Assembly: GCA_013215385.1 (NCBI GenBank)
Contig: JABSOY010000016.1
Location: forward strand, 1-64,000
Length of the DNA stretch: 64,000 nucleotides
DNA from: Colwellia sp.
GTDB taxonomy: Bacteria; Pseudomonadota; Gammaproteobacteria; Enterobacterales; Alteromonadaceae
Reading direction: 5' to 3'
In this document: positions 9,785 through 18,949 of the stretch, piece by piece
How positions within the stretch are numbered: position 1 is the first letter of the stretch
Layout of the letters: every line of letters begins with the position of its first letter
Position numbers and translations under genes: made by a program
Notes under the pieces: model-generated
Databases searched by the model: none
What the model saw: the letters and a program-made list of their open reading frames with translations, nothing else
Told to the model about the DNA's origin: nothing

Positions 9785-9880
9785 CTATAACGCCCAAATA
9801 ATGGGCTAAAATAGTTGATTAAAATAAGCGACGCAGGAGCAAAAACCAACTGTTTTTTGTCCTTTTAATTTTCTTGATAT
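9785..9880 (-). repeat. attC-like site 5
   Basis: CTATAACGCCCAAATAATGGGC at the left; the right end CTTGATAT departs from the usual CTTGTTAT. Inner arms are GTTGATT and ACCAACTG. Standard length of about 96 bp and the same orientation as the others. Confidence 0.65.
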
Positions 9881-9884
9881 ACGT

Positions 9885-10187
9885 TTATTTTGCCATACGT
9901 TGTTCTTTGAGTGACAACCGTTTATGAGAGCTAAAAACGTGCCTTTTTTCACTAGGCCCCACTAAATAAGCATCAATTTCGATTGAAAACAAGCCGGATG
10001 ATTTAGGAATTATTTCTAAAATACCAAGTTCACCTAAATTTGCAGACAATATCGCTGTTTTTCCATTTGAACTTAATGCATTATCAGTATCTCTGCACTC
10101 ACCATCAATATAAAGTTTAATGAGAAGAAAACCGCATAGTATTTTAATTTGATGCTCATTAACTTTGAACTGAAACTCTTTACTCAT
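9885..10187 (-). CDS. Cassette protein of unknown function
   Basis: 100 residues, no signal peptide or membrane helix. Strand-rich pattern (EFQFKVNEHQIKI, FLLIKLYIDGE, KTAILSANL, ILEIIPK, FSIEIDAYLV) ending in a basic tail. It sits between attC-like sites 5 and 6 and ends a few bases from site 5, so it is a single-gene cassette read in array direction. Confidence 0.65.
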   Translation of the reverse strand: MSKEFQFKVNEHQIKILCGFLLIKLYIDGECRDTDNALSSNGKTAILSANLGELGILEIIPKSSGLFSIEIDAYLVGPSEKRHVFSSHKRLSLKEQRMAK

Positions 10188-10212
10188 TATTAAACTCCTT
10201 TTTATAGAAACG

Positions 10213-10313
10213 TATAACGCCGCAATAAGCGGCTAAATAATAGCTTGCTAAAATGGTTGAACGAAGTGAAATACAGCAAGCTGTTATGTGACCGACTTAA
10301 TTGCCTAGTTAGG
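10213..10313 (-). repeat. attC-like site 6
   Basis: TATAACGCCGCAATAAGCGGC at the left and TTGCCTAGTTAGG at the right. Inner arms AGCTTGCT and AGCAAGCT flank AAAATGGTTGAACGAAGTGAAATAC. About 101 bp; it contains the last codons of the gene on its right. Confidence 0.8.
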
Positions 10314-10889
10314 TTGATTTTTAACCACACTACTTTCAAAACTTAAATTGCTAGGCCTCCCTTGGTTACCTCTGATTTTAGTTTCACCTGTAACATCAAT
10401 ATCATATCCAACTTCTTCAAATTTGAATTCATCAAAGTAAACTTCTCCTTGCCCTTTAAACATAACACCAAAGAGGATCTCTGCATTTGGCTCAGAGGGA
10501 ATATCCAAAACAATAGAAAGCTTTTGCCAATCAGTTTGCCCTTTAATTCTATATTCGGGCATGTAATCGTACGATTGATATCCGTAACCATGTTTAATAC
10601 TCATGAACATGTTCGCGTATCCATGAGTTATATTTGACTTTATAAAAGCTGTAAGTCTAACTCTACGGCCAAGCCATTCTTCTAGCGGTGAAATGTGTTG
10701 TAAAACATCTCCACCGCTCGTTTTTTTTTGTTTTAGACTTTAAATAGCCAACGTTTTTATGAAACTCATCACTCCCAACTATTACACCCGCTTCATATTC
10801 TTCAAGATTGGTTTGATACCATGGCTTAGGTAATGATTCAGAAAAGAGCTTGTACTGATTAAAGTTATTAATAATATTAATTTTTTCAT
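10305..10889 (-). pseudogene. Exported carbohydrate-binding-like cassette protein, frameshifted twice
   Basis: Three frames on the minus strand join into one protein. It has a signal-like start MKKLILLITLISTS, then ESLPKPWYQTNLEEYEAGV, then after an A9 run (about 10722-10730) TSGGDVLQHISPLEEWLGRRVRLTAF, then IKGQTDWQKLSIVLDIP and GQGEVYFDEFKFEEVG. The last blocks match the jelly-roll-like module found at the C-terminus of some AraC-type regulators and related proteins (TDWxKYEVVLDVP...GQVWxDDVKFE). The breaks lie near 10845 and in the A9 run. The cassette therefore looks recently inactivated, or contains homopolymer sequencing errors. Confidence 0.6.
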
Positions 10890-10913
10890 AGATATCCTTA
10901 TGTTCGTCAAAAA

Positions 10914-11011
10914 CCTAACGCCCCAATAACGGGCTAAGTAGTGCTTGCTAAAATGTGAAACGAAGTGGAACCTAGCAAGCTCTGCGTGTCCCAATTAATT
11001 TGCTTGTTATA
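10914..11011 (-). repeat. attC-like site 7
   Basis: CCTAACGCCCCAATAACGGGC at the left and AATTTGCTTGTTATAAG at the right, with inner arms TGCTTGCTA and TAGCAAGC. About 98 bp, well preserved, and the last site of the first array before the IS91-like element. Confidence 0.8.
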
Positions 11012-11215
11012 AGGAGCTTGAATAGATGTTATTTTACGTGATTAATCCGAAAAATTTAAAGCCCCTCTTAACTATATCAACTTTATAAAAAACAACATAA
11101 TCATTTGAATTTAAAAGTAAATAGATAATTTACTGCTAAGATAATATATTTACTATTGAAATTAAATAATTTAATATTAAATTTCAAACAACATAACTAA
11201 AATAGAGAAAACTAC

Positions 11216-11536
11216 TTGAAATACACTTACTTAACTATATTACTTACTTTTACATTCAATTCATACGCTTCAGATATTGCGTGCGCAGGAAAAGTAATGA
11301 AGATATTGGCTGATCATTCGGCATGTACAGATGCACATAATAAAAAACAATTCCTTTTTACAATAGATACGGCACCAGGCCTATGGAAATGTAGTAACAG
11401 TGATACAGCTTCCTCATTACTACTTGCTGCTAAATTCGAAGACAAGATACTTTCTGTTTATATAAATGATGAAAATGGCGCTACATGTAACTCCCATCCC
11501 CAACAAATACAACCTAGTTATATTTTTATCCAATAA
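11216..11536 (+). CDS. Small exported protein of unknown function
   Basis: 106 residues from a TTG start. MKYTYLTILLTFTFNSYAS is a clear Sec signal peptide cleaved near A18/S19. The mature part has four cysteines (IACAG, SACTD, WKCSN, ATCNS), suggesting two disulfides in the periplasm. It lies next to attC-like site 7 but points opposite to the array, so it needs its own promoter. AT-rich TATAAT-like sequence lies upstream around 11140-11160. No family recognised. Confidence 0.55.
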   Translation: MKYTYLTILLTFTFNSYASDIACAGKVMKILADHSACTDAHNKKQFLFTIDTAPGLWKCSNSDTASSLLLAAKFEDKILSVYINDENGATCNSHPQQIQPSYIFIQ

Positions 11537-11629
11537 CATACAGTCGTATTTTTGTAGTTGTACTGATTAGATATTTATCTTTAGTGAAGTACAACTATAT
11601 ATATCTGATTGATAGCAGAAACGGCTAAC

Positions 11630-11895
11630 AATTAAGCATTTATCTCTTGTCGAAGCATGAGAGATAAATGTCCTGTTGGACTGAGCCGCCAGGCACAGTC
11701 TATATGGTTTTTGTTTTTTGAGTCATTACAGCAGTAGGAAGGTGATTATCCATAAATTGAATTTTCAATAGCTTCCTTACTCTATTTTGCTCAACGTTAT
11801 CAATCCAGTTTACCTTATCAGGGGCTTTATTCAAGACAAACGAAGCCTCCACTATCGCTTTTTTCAGCGCATAATTAACCGTTAATACCACTCAA
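11630..11895. other. Downstream flank of the IS91-type element
   Basis: Holds an inverted repeat CATTTATCTCT...AGAGATAAATG at about 11637-11671. IS91-type elements end in a hairpin-bearing terminus downstream of the transposase gene, so this may be one end of the element. A 63-codon frame here resembles nothing known to me and is probably not a gene. Confidence 0.35.
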
Positions 11896-13029
11896 CTAGA
11901 TCGTTCGAAACCGTACTAACTGCTTGTTGGGCAATATAATTCCTATCAAGACCATGCCACTATGATGGCAACTGGGACATTCAGGCCCTATTTCACCCTC
12001 TACTTTGTCAGTGATAACTTCTTCGAGCTTCTCAACCGCTTTATCTAAGCTTGTTCTAATGAGGGTTAACGACTTCCGTCTTATTGAATTTGCCATGAAT
12101 CCGTAATAACGCAGCCGCATAAATCCTTTTGGGAGAACATGTAATAAGAATCGTCTTATCAACTCTGCCGGAGATAAATCCATATGCGCTGTCTCATTGG
12201 TACGATAATCCTTGTAGCGCATTAATACCTTATCTTCGCTGCTTAAAGATAAACGACTTTCGCTAATGCCGACTCGATTGCAGTAACGTGCTAAATAGTT
12301 AACAACTGCATCGGTATGACCTATGGTTGGTTTGCTATAAACATTCCATTTCAACCGAGCCGCTTCATTCAAACCTTGTGAAATCATTTCTGCCGCTAGT
12401 CTATGTAGTTTATTAGCTTTAGCTTCTTGAGCTAAACCATTAAGCATTTTCCCTCTGAACTTCACCGATAACGCTCTAACAGGAAATAAATAGTGGGTCT
12501 TGCGACTATTGCACCATTGCTTGTCTTGGGTTAATACTCCACTTGGAATGAGACAATGTAAATGAATGTGCCTGCACAAAGTTTGACCCCAAGTGTGTAA
12601 CACAGCCAACATACCCAATTGACCCTCCATGTGATGTCTCGCGTTGGCGAATTCACTTAATGTTTGCCAGACAGCCTTGAATAGCATTTTATAAAGCACC
12701 TTTGGGTGTAATGTTGCCCAACCATTAAACTGATGTGGTAAAGTGAATACCACATGATGGTAAGCGACAGGGAGTATATCTTCTCGTCGTTTGCGTAACC
12801 ATTGCTCTCGTGATTTCCCTTGGCACACCGGACAGTGTCGGTCACGACAAGAACAATACCACTGGGTATCTTGCTCACCGTGATTGCAGTGCCATTGATA
12901 ACTTCCCATCGCTTGAGTTCGACAATCCTGAAGGTGATGCAACACTTGCCATTGTCTTTGTGTGATGGCTTTCTTCTCAAGATGTGGCAGTCCTTGTGCG
13001 ATAATTTACTGAAGCAATGAGCCGTTCAT
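11896..13029 (-). pseudogene. IS91-family transposase (HUH, Y2 type) with an early stop
   Basis: The protein has an N-terminal zinc-binding part (CHHL/CSCRDRHCPVC), the HUH motif HIHLHCLI and the two-tyrosine motif YLARY, and ends with a second CPSCHH finger. The natural start is ATG 13029, overlapping the TGA of the recombinase gene (ATGA). Codon 8 is then TAA (13006-13008), directly before IIAQGLPHLEKKAITQRQWQ, which is ordinary IS91 N-terminal sequence. The gene is therefore whole except for one nonsense codon near the start; only a downstream TTG/GTG could give a nearly complete protein. Confidence 0.85.
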
Positions 13030-13880
13030 CATTGTTGCTCCAGTTGTTTGAGTAAATCAAATTGTGCTCCGTCCATCGCTTGATAATGAGGTAACCAATG
13101 GGTATATCGCACAGTGGTTCGAATATCTTTATGGCCGAGGATATGCTGCAACTCGGGTAGTGGCATACCTGCCATTAACTGATGCGTAGCGAAGGCATGT
13201 CGCAAGGCGTGTATCCCGCCTGTTTTTAAAATCCCCACATCCTCTTTCGCTTTGTAATAAGCTTTTTGTAATGACGATTGATGTAAAGGTTGATCTTCTC
13301 CTGGCTTAAAAAATAGGAAAATGATGGGATGAAGACCTTGCCAATAAAGTCGTAACTGGTGTAGCAAGGTGTCAGATACGGGGATACGTCTATCCTTAGC
13401 GCCTTTGCCTTGTTGAAGATGTATAACCTTCTCTTCACCCGCTATATTGTTCACTTTGAGCGAGCATACTTACTTCACTAAGGCGTAAACCACAGCCATA
13501 GCACAACATGATCATCATACGATATTTCGGGTTACGGCAGACATCAATGATCCGCTTCACTTCAGATACACTTAAAAGCTCAGGGATTTTCTGCTGTCGC
13601 TTCATCGGTGGTAACAAGCGTTCAGTGAATGTTCGTCCTAGCACCTGACCATAAAAAAAGTTAATGCATGAAAAGCCTGTGCACATGTGCTTGACGATAA
13701 ATGACGTTCGAAGGTTAACGACCAAAGGTATTTTTTTAACTCACTGTCTTGTAACGTATCAGGGGATCGATGGGTATGTTTTGCTAAGTCGTAAACCCAA
13801 CAAGTATAGGCTTGCTGTGCTCTAATTGAAAAGTGTCGTACTTCCATACAGTCAAGTAACTGTTGTCTGAGTGGTGTCAT
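13029..13880 (-). pseudogene. Tyrosine recombinase of the IS91-type element, two frameshifts
   Basis: Three overlapping frames give one XerC-like recombinase of about 280 residues. They are an N-terminal SAM-like domain (MTPLRQQLLDCMEVRHFS...), a middle part with CGLRLSEVS (first catalytic arginine), and a C-terminal part with HALRHAFATHQL, LGHKDIRTT and VRYTHW (HxxR, H and tyrosine). Frame changes fall near the A7 run at 13652-13658 and near 13445-13450. The stop overlaps the transposase start, the arrangement known for IS91 relatives that carry an accessory recombinase. It is not an integron integrase: the characteristic extra alpha-helix patch is not apparent. Confidence 0.8.
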
Positions 13881-13979
13881 AACTTACCTCCAAAAATGGG
13901 TGATGTAGCAAGTTAAGTGTGGTTGGAATCTAAAGAAAGTTCAGGGAGCTGGCACTCCCCGCGAAGCGGTTTAGTTCAA

Positions 13980-14211
13980 CAGCTTATTATGGAGACTTCT
14001 CAGTAAACTCCGTCCCATAAAACTTATTTAACTCGCAACAATATCCCATAATTTCAAAGCATTAGGAACCTCAAATTTATTATTTTTGTCAAACCTAGGA
14101 TATTACTGAGACTTCACAATAATATCCAGTTCTAAAAACAATGTTAATTCCCATATTTTCATGATCTGAACATCCTAATTATGGTCTTATTCAGACTAAA
14201 AGGACTATAAA
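13980..14211 (+). repeat. Dispersed repeat A, copy 2
   Basis: CAGCTTATTATGGAGACTTC, CTCAGTAAACTCCGTCCC and ATATTACTGAGAC match copy 1 and the copy at 29507. The right part, CATGATCTGAACATCC to AAGGACTATAAA, also occurs before B copy 3. It begins about 100 bp right of the IS91-type recombinase gene. Confidence 0.85.
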
Positions 14212-14490
14212 GCGCACAAAGTGATCACTTAGGTTGTTGACTGAATATCAGAAATTATGATTGAAAACAGAGAAACCAAAAGATTCTTATTTTTTTAGCC
14301 TATCAAAAATCAAAATAAACATAATAATTTTCTGATGATTTGTGACTTTATGACTGTTTTTCTTACTAGTTTTCCCTCGAAAAATGGGAGCCCTTTTGAG
14401 AAGTTTTATTTTTTTACAGGGCTCCTATAGTGCCCCGCAAAGCCATAAAGCCATATAAAACGGAACTTTATGTCCAATCGAGCATGGGCT
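14212..14490 (+). repeat. Dispersed repeat B, copy 2
   Basis: Starts GCGCACAAAGTGATCACTTA and ends GTCCAATCGAGCATGGGC. The central stem is perfect here: GGAGCCC pairs with GGGCTCC across TTTTGAGAAGTTTTATTTTTTTACA. This is the GC variant of the stem that copy 7 shows as GGAACCC/GGGTTCC. Confidence 0.9.
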
Positions 14491-14509
14491 AACAGGATAA
14501 CTTGTGGGA

Positions 14510-14709
14510 TATCAGAAGGTTAAATTTAAATCCGTTCAATGTAAAGAGGAATTAGTCACTGGAAATAACGACTAATATATTGGTCAATTATACGGTTTGT
14601 TTTACTATTAAACAAAGAAAATCTAGCAGTTGAATTATGATAACTGTTACCACTTTGAAGACCTTTTCTAACGCAAGAAACCAACATCAAAATGGTCTTC
14701 TAAGTGCCA
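14510..14709 (+). repeat. Dispersed repeat C, copy 1
   Basis: AATAACGACTAATAT, AATTATACGGTTTGTTTTAC and AAACAAAGAAAATCTAGCAG lead into an inverted repeat GAAGACC...GGTCTTC ending GTGCCA. The same block is at 21745-21955, and its first half recurs at four other places right of B copies. Confidence 0.8.
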
Positions 14710-14778
14710 ACAGCGGACCCACAGGGTTTGAAAGTCGAAGTAATATTTGACCAATTGCCAGTGAGTAACCACCGGAGT

Positions 14779-15861
14779 TTAAAGCCGGTGTGGATTTGAT
14801 TTTAGTATTTTATTTATACTTTTAGCAATGTCCCATCTCGGCAGTTCATCTGCATTACTTAGAATAACAATTCCGCGTTGGATATCTGGATAAGCAATCA
14901 GCAAAGCTTGAACACCCGCAACTGATCCTGCGTGTTGAATAACTTTTCCATGCTCATTACTATACAACTGCCAGCCCAAACCCATTTTGATCTCGCCCCA
15001 CTCGGTACTTTTTCTAGGTATTAGCATTTGTTGATAGGTTTTTGTTTGCAGCAATTTTTCATCTTGAGATAGAGTTGCCTTTAACCAGATTAATAGATCA
15101 TTAACACTCGCTACAAGTCCTTCACTGGGGGCAAAAGATGGATCAAAGGGCCGATGAGCAGCCTTACGTAATATCCATCCGTTAATATAGGGATCAACAT
15201 CAGGCAAGAATGAATTATTCAATTGTATAAAACCGGTATTGCTCAAGTTTAAAGGCGTTAAAATATGCTCCTTAATGTAATCTGGATAACTTTTTCCACT
15301 TACTTTTGCGACAATAGCGCCAAGCACATTAAAGTTAAGGTCCGCATATTCGAATGATTTTTCAAGTTTATTTTGCTTCTCAATTGAACGCTGAAAATAT
15401 TTTTCAATAGAATGCTGCTTATTTATTTTTTTCGGCCTAACCTTGTCTTTTAAACCAGAATGATGAGTCATCAATTCAAATAGTGAAATATCTTTACCAC
15501 TGAACTCAGCTAAGTATTTACCCGCCTTGTCATCAAGACTCAACTTATCTTGCTCTACAAGCTGCATCACGGCTTGCGATGTAAATAGTTTGGTAATTGA
15601 AGCCACGCGAAATTGGGTATTACCTGAAACTATTTGCTTTGACGCGTCTAGTCCAAAACCTTTTTGATAAAAAATCTCACCACCTTCAATAATTCCGATA
15701 GACATCGCGGGCACATTATTATCAGCCCTAATATTTTCGAGAGTTATAGCTAACTTTTCTTTAATGGTCTTGGACATTACTTGGTTAGAAGTATCAGCCA
15801 AGGCTAAGTTCGATGATATCCAAGCAGAAAAAATCACTAGTATTTTTAATATTCTCAACAT
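14779..15861 (-). CDS. Exported serine hydrolase (class C beta-lactamase / penicillin-binding-protein fold)
   Basis: About 360 residues with a signal peptide (ILKILVIFSAWISSNLALA). The SxxK nucleophile motif is SITK (S93 counted from the upstream TTG). The second motif is YAD in FEYADLNFNVLG, where most relatives have YSN. The third is HAGSVAG. Family members (Pfam Beta-lactamase) act as D-amino acid esterases, peptidases or lipases in the periplasm. ATG 15861 is preferred to the TTG at 15876. It follows the second hydrolase gene after a few bases, so the two are co-transcribed. Confidence 0.85.
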   Translation of the reverse strand: MLRILKILVIFSAWISSNLALADTSNQVMSKTIKEKLAITLENIRADNNVPAMSIGIIEGGEIFYQKGFGLDASKQIVSGNTQFRVASITKLFTSQAVMQLVEQDKLSLDDKAGKYLAEFSGKDISLFELMTHHSGLKDKVRPKKINKQHSIEKYFQRSIEKQNKLEKSFEYADLNFNVLGAIVAKVSGKSYPDYIKEHILTPLNLSNTGFIQLNNSFLPDVDPYINGWILRKAAHRPFDPSFAPSEGLVASVNDLLIWLKATLSQDEKLLQTKTYQQMLIPRKSTEWGEIKMGLGWQLYSNEHGKVIQHAGSVAGVQALLIAYPDIQRGIVILSNADELPRWDIAKSINKILKSNPHRL

Positions 15862-15880
15862 TCTATTATTTTCCAATTGG

Positions 15881-17179
15881 TTACTTGATAACAGCTGCGT
15901 TAAGGCCCAGCAATTCTTCTTGCTTAGTATTCTCTAAGTATTGGCTGATAAATAATCTTGCCAAAGGTCGAACGATTTCACTGAAATCACTAAATACTTC
16001 TGTATTGCTATTTATATTGACCGCAAGAGAGAGTTTGTATTTGGGTATCACCATTAGGAAACTTTGCGCGCCACGAGACACGCCACCATGATGAGAATAT
16101 GAAACCCAGCCAAGTTCACCTCGCAGATTTAATTCATTTGCACGCCAGCCGATTGCGTAACTTTGGCTGTTTACCTCACCATTATTAAGCTTTTGCGGGG
16201 TCCAAAATTCTTGACGTATATTTCTCGAGATAAAGTTATCCGAGATAAAACCCTGACCAAACTTGGCAAGATCGGAGGACGTAGAAATCCATCCACCACC
16301 AGCTAAGCGGTGACTTAAGTCCACATTGCGCCATGGTCTAACACTTTCACTTGTTTCTTTATCATGCCAATAAAATTGAGCGAGCTTGGATGAAGACTTT
16401 GCTTGTTGTTCAGTTTGGGTGTCTAACAAGCTTAGGGGAGTGAACACCTGCTGCTGCATCCAGTCCTGGTATGACATTCCGGCACTGTGTTGCATCGCTG
16501 CACTTAATAATACTGTGCCCAAACTTGAGTATTCGAACTGCTCACCGGGTAAAAAACGTAATTCACTTTCGTCAAATAAAGCAACGGCATCTTCAACATT
16601 TTCATAATAAGTGTTCAGTTTCGCCGTTTTGATCATGCCAGTAATTTCGGTATTGTCTTTATAATGCGGGATCCCTGCCATATGTGAAGCCAGTTGTCTG
16701 GGGGTGATTTTTGCCCAGTCTGAGTTAGGCAAGTTAGTAAAAATGTCCTCTAGTGGCGTATCTAAGGATAGTTTTTGTTGTGCAACTAAACGAGCTAAAC
16801 CGGCAGAGGTTAAGGCTTTTGATGTACTGCCTATGCGTACTTTAGTGTTAGGAGTCATAGGGATGTTGTTTTCCAAGTCGGCCCAGCCTACGGCAGCATT
16901 CCATACCAAGTTATTGTCTATCGCGACGGCTACCGATAAGCCGGGAGCGTTAATTTGAGCTCGATGCTTTGCCAGCTCGCTGGTCGCAATAGAAGCCGTC
17001 TCTTGGTACTCATCTGAAAACGTGTTGCTAGTAAGTGGTGCGTTTTTTGGGATACTTATAAATCCCCAAGGTAGCATCGGGGCTTTATGTTTATGTGCAT
17101 AGAATTGATAAATGGGTGTCAGCTGATAAACTGAAAATCCTAAAACTAAAGTAAACAGTAGCGTTTTTTTATACTTCAT
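15881..17179 (-). CDS. Serine hydrolase of the beta-lactamase fold, N-terminal membrane anchor
   Basis: About 432 residues. One N-terminal hydrophobic segment (TLLFTLVLGFSVYQL) is followed by the Pfam Beta-lactamase domain with STSK (S124, K127), YSSLG in place of YSN, and HHGGVSRG. It is the upstream member of a pair with the 14779 gene, only distantly similar to it, and lies about 90 bp from an AraC-type regulator. The substrate is unknown. That arrangement suggests an inducible periplasmic hydrolase pair. Confidence 0.85.
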   Translation of the reverse strand: MKYKKTLLFTLVLGFSVYQLTPIYQFYAHKHKAPMLPWGFISIPKNAPLTSNTFSDEYQETASIATSELAKHRAQINAPGLSVAVAIDNNLVWNAAVGWADLENNIPMTPNTKVRIGSTSKALTSAGLARLVAQQKLSLDTPLEDIFTNLPNSDWAKITPRQLASHMAGIPHYKDNTEITGMIKTAKLNTYYENVEDAVALFDESELRFLPGEQFEYSSLGTVLLSAAMQHSAGMSYQDWMQQQVFTPLSLLDTQTEQQAKSSSKLAQFYWHDKETSESVRPWRNVDLSHRLAGGGWISTSSDLAKFGQGFISDNFISRNIRQEFWTPQKLNNGEVNSQSYAIGWRANELNLRGELGWVSYSHHGGVSRGAQSFLMVIPKYKLSLAVNINSNTEVFSDFSEIVRPLARLFISQYLENTKQEELLGLNAAVIK

Positions 17180-17266
17180 CGTATTTGTCCAAATCATTGA
17201 GATGAACTGTATTAAACTGGAAGATAGCTCTTTTATCTTATCAAAAATGAAAAATGCTGATCATTT

Positions 17267-18313
17267 TTAAAATTGATCACGGTATTCTGTCGGAGTTTGC
17301 CCCATCTGCTGTTTGAAAGCACGATTAAAAGCTGCCACTGAGCCATAACCTGCATCCAGTGCCAAAGTTAAAATGGGAATATGCTTTATTTTGCTGTCTT
17401 GTAGTTGTTGGCAAATACTCGGAATACGGTAGCTGTTTATATAGTTAGAGAAATTAGTGAAACCAAGCTCATTATTAATCAGCTGTCGCAGTTGATGTTG
17501 TGGCACTCCCAACTCTTCAGCAAGCCGGCCTATGGTAAAACCATGCTGGCGATAAATGGATGTTGCCATTAACTTGTTAAGGGCAACAAGCTGAAGGTTT
17601 TCGCCGGGTAATGATGCTAATTTCGGCTCAGGAGCAATTTTTGCTAACAGCTGCCCGCTCTCAACTGACGAGTGCAAGCCAATGAAACGCATGGTTATTT
17701 TTGCGCTAATTATAAATATCAAGGCTGCATTGAACAGGCTGAATTGCCAACTGTCCCTGACATTTTGTTGCACGAATTCAAACAGGGTTAGCATGGCCAT
17801 ATACACTCCACAGCCCGCGACAAGGATAAGGCGGATATTACGTCTTCTGTCGACAAGATCATCCAGGTAACCAGCTAAACATCGGTAAATCACAAAGAGT
17901 AAAATAACCAGCCCGAGTGCGTGGTTGGCATCATGCAAGAGGCCGTTGCCATCGGTTAGTAAAAAGAAATATACCAGCCAGGTGCACCAGGCAAGTAAAG
18001 GCAATACTATCCATTTAGGGTAGTATTTAAATTGCAGGTTAGGATGCAACTGAGTTTGTGAAAACAACAATACCGCGACAGCGGTGAGATCGGTCAATAG
18101 CAATAATGGCGATCTTAGCCAGCCATAATCCAGATTAGGGATGCGAGTTGTTAACAAAATATAAGCAATAATACAGATAGTAAGCGCTTGAGCGGATAGT
18201 CGATGTGGAAGCGGCCGGTATTTTTGAATAGACAAAATCAGTATAAATAATTGTCCTATCGCCGCAAAGCGCAATGCAAGATCAAAGATATCAAGTGAAG
18301 TTAAGGAGATCAT
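17267..18313 (-). CDS. AraC-family regulator with a multi-pass membrane sensor
   Basis: 348 residues. The first about 215 form six or seven hydrophobic helices (for example LFILILSIQ, WIVLPLLAWCTWLVYFFLL). The C-terminus is a standard AraC double helix-turn-helix: RLAEELGVPQHQLRQLIN and ALDAGYGSVAAFNRAFKQQMGQTPTEYR. Such membrane-bound AraC regulators sit beside the genes they control; here the two serine hydrolases follow on the same strand, so it probably regulates them. Signal unknown. Confidence 0.88.
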   Translation of the reverse strand: MISLTSLDIFDLALRFAAIGQLFILILSIQKYRPLPHRLSAQALTICIIAYILLTTRIPNLDYGWLRSPLLLLTDLTAVAVLLFSQTQLHPNLQFKYYPKWIVLPLLAWCTWLVYFFLLTDGNGLLHDANHALGLVILLFVIYRCLAGYLDDLVDRRRNIRLILVAGCGVYMAMLTLFEFVQQNVRDSWQFSLFNAALIFIISAKITMRFIGLHSSVESGQLLAKIAPEPKLASLPGENLQLVALNKLMATSIYRQHGFTIGRLAEELGVPQHQLRQLINNELGFTNFSNYINSYRIPSICQQLQDSKIKHIPILTLALDAGYGSVAAFNRAFKQQMGQTPTEYRDQF

Positions 18314-18391
18314 ATCGTTAGTGTACTATTCAATTCACAAAGAGCTTAACAAAGTTCCTGTTGTAGTACCAAGTATTCGTGTGAAATAGGC

Positions 18392-18444
18392 ACATGATCT
18401 GAACATCCTAATTATAGGTTTATTCAGACTCAAAAGACTATAAA
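18392..18444 (+). repeat. Right end of dispersed repeat A (partial copy)
   Basis: CATGATCTGAACATCCTAATT and TTATTCAGACTCAAAAGACT match the right end of A copy 2 and run directly into B copy 3. Confidence 0.75.
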
Positions 18445-18710
18445 GCGCACAAAGTGATCACTTAGGTTGAGAACTGAATATCAGAAATTATGATTGAAAA
18501 CAAAGAAACCAATAAACTCTGATTTTTTTTTGCTCATCAAAATAGACATAATAATTTTCTGATGAATTGTGACGTTATGACTGTTTTTCTTACTAGTTTT
18601 CTCTCGAAAAATGGGACCCCTTTTGATAAGTTTCATTTTTTACAGGGTTCCTAAAGTGCCCCACGAAGCCATGAAACTCATATAAAACGGCACTTTATGT
18701 CCAATCGAGC
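18445..18710 (+). repeat. Dispersed repeat B, copy 3
   Basis: Starts GCGCACAAAGTGATCACTTA and ends GTCCAATCGAGCA. Stem arms GGGACCC / GGGTTCC pair with one G-T wobble. Beyond CGAGCA the sequence (GTAAATCAGTCAAC) differs from copies 1, 2, 4 and 5, marking the right boundary of the repeat. Confidence 0.9.
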
Positions 18711-18716
18711 AGTAAA

Positions 18717-18812
18717 TCAGTCAACTATTGCCACAGCCTCATCTTCAATACCTTCTGCCTCCACTCTTAAATTTAAACTCTCCGCCATAGACAAGGTGGC
18801 TTTATCCAGAGA
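18717..18812 (-). pseudogene. Possible fragment of an EAL (c-di-GMP phosphodiesterase) domain
   Basis: The minus strand reads SLDKATLSMAESLNLRVEAEGIEDE and stops shortly after. The pattern LAxSLxLRVxAEGVE is a conserved part of EAL domains. Only about 30 residues remain, right next to B copy 3, so this is at most a remnant. Confidence 0.35.
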
Positions 18813-18949
18813 CTAACCAACAAACCGTTGACTATATATTCAAGTTTAGATTGTTCTTTGTATAAATTATAGCGGCTTATCACTCTTTAAATAATTCATT
18901 TTATTTTGAATAATATAACCGCTGTTATCATTACAAGCCTTAAACACTA

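Noticed and set aside
12657-12980. 107-codon minus frame inside the IS91 transposase
   Set aside because: Shadow of the transposase frame, which has HUH and Y2 motifs.
13029-13880. Integron integrase (intI) for the attC arrays
   Set aside because: The recombinase is coupled by ATGA overlap to an IS91-type transposase and shows no integron-specific patch, so it belongs to that element.
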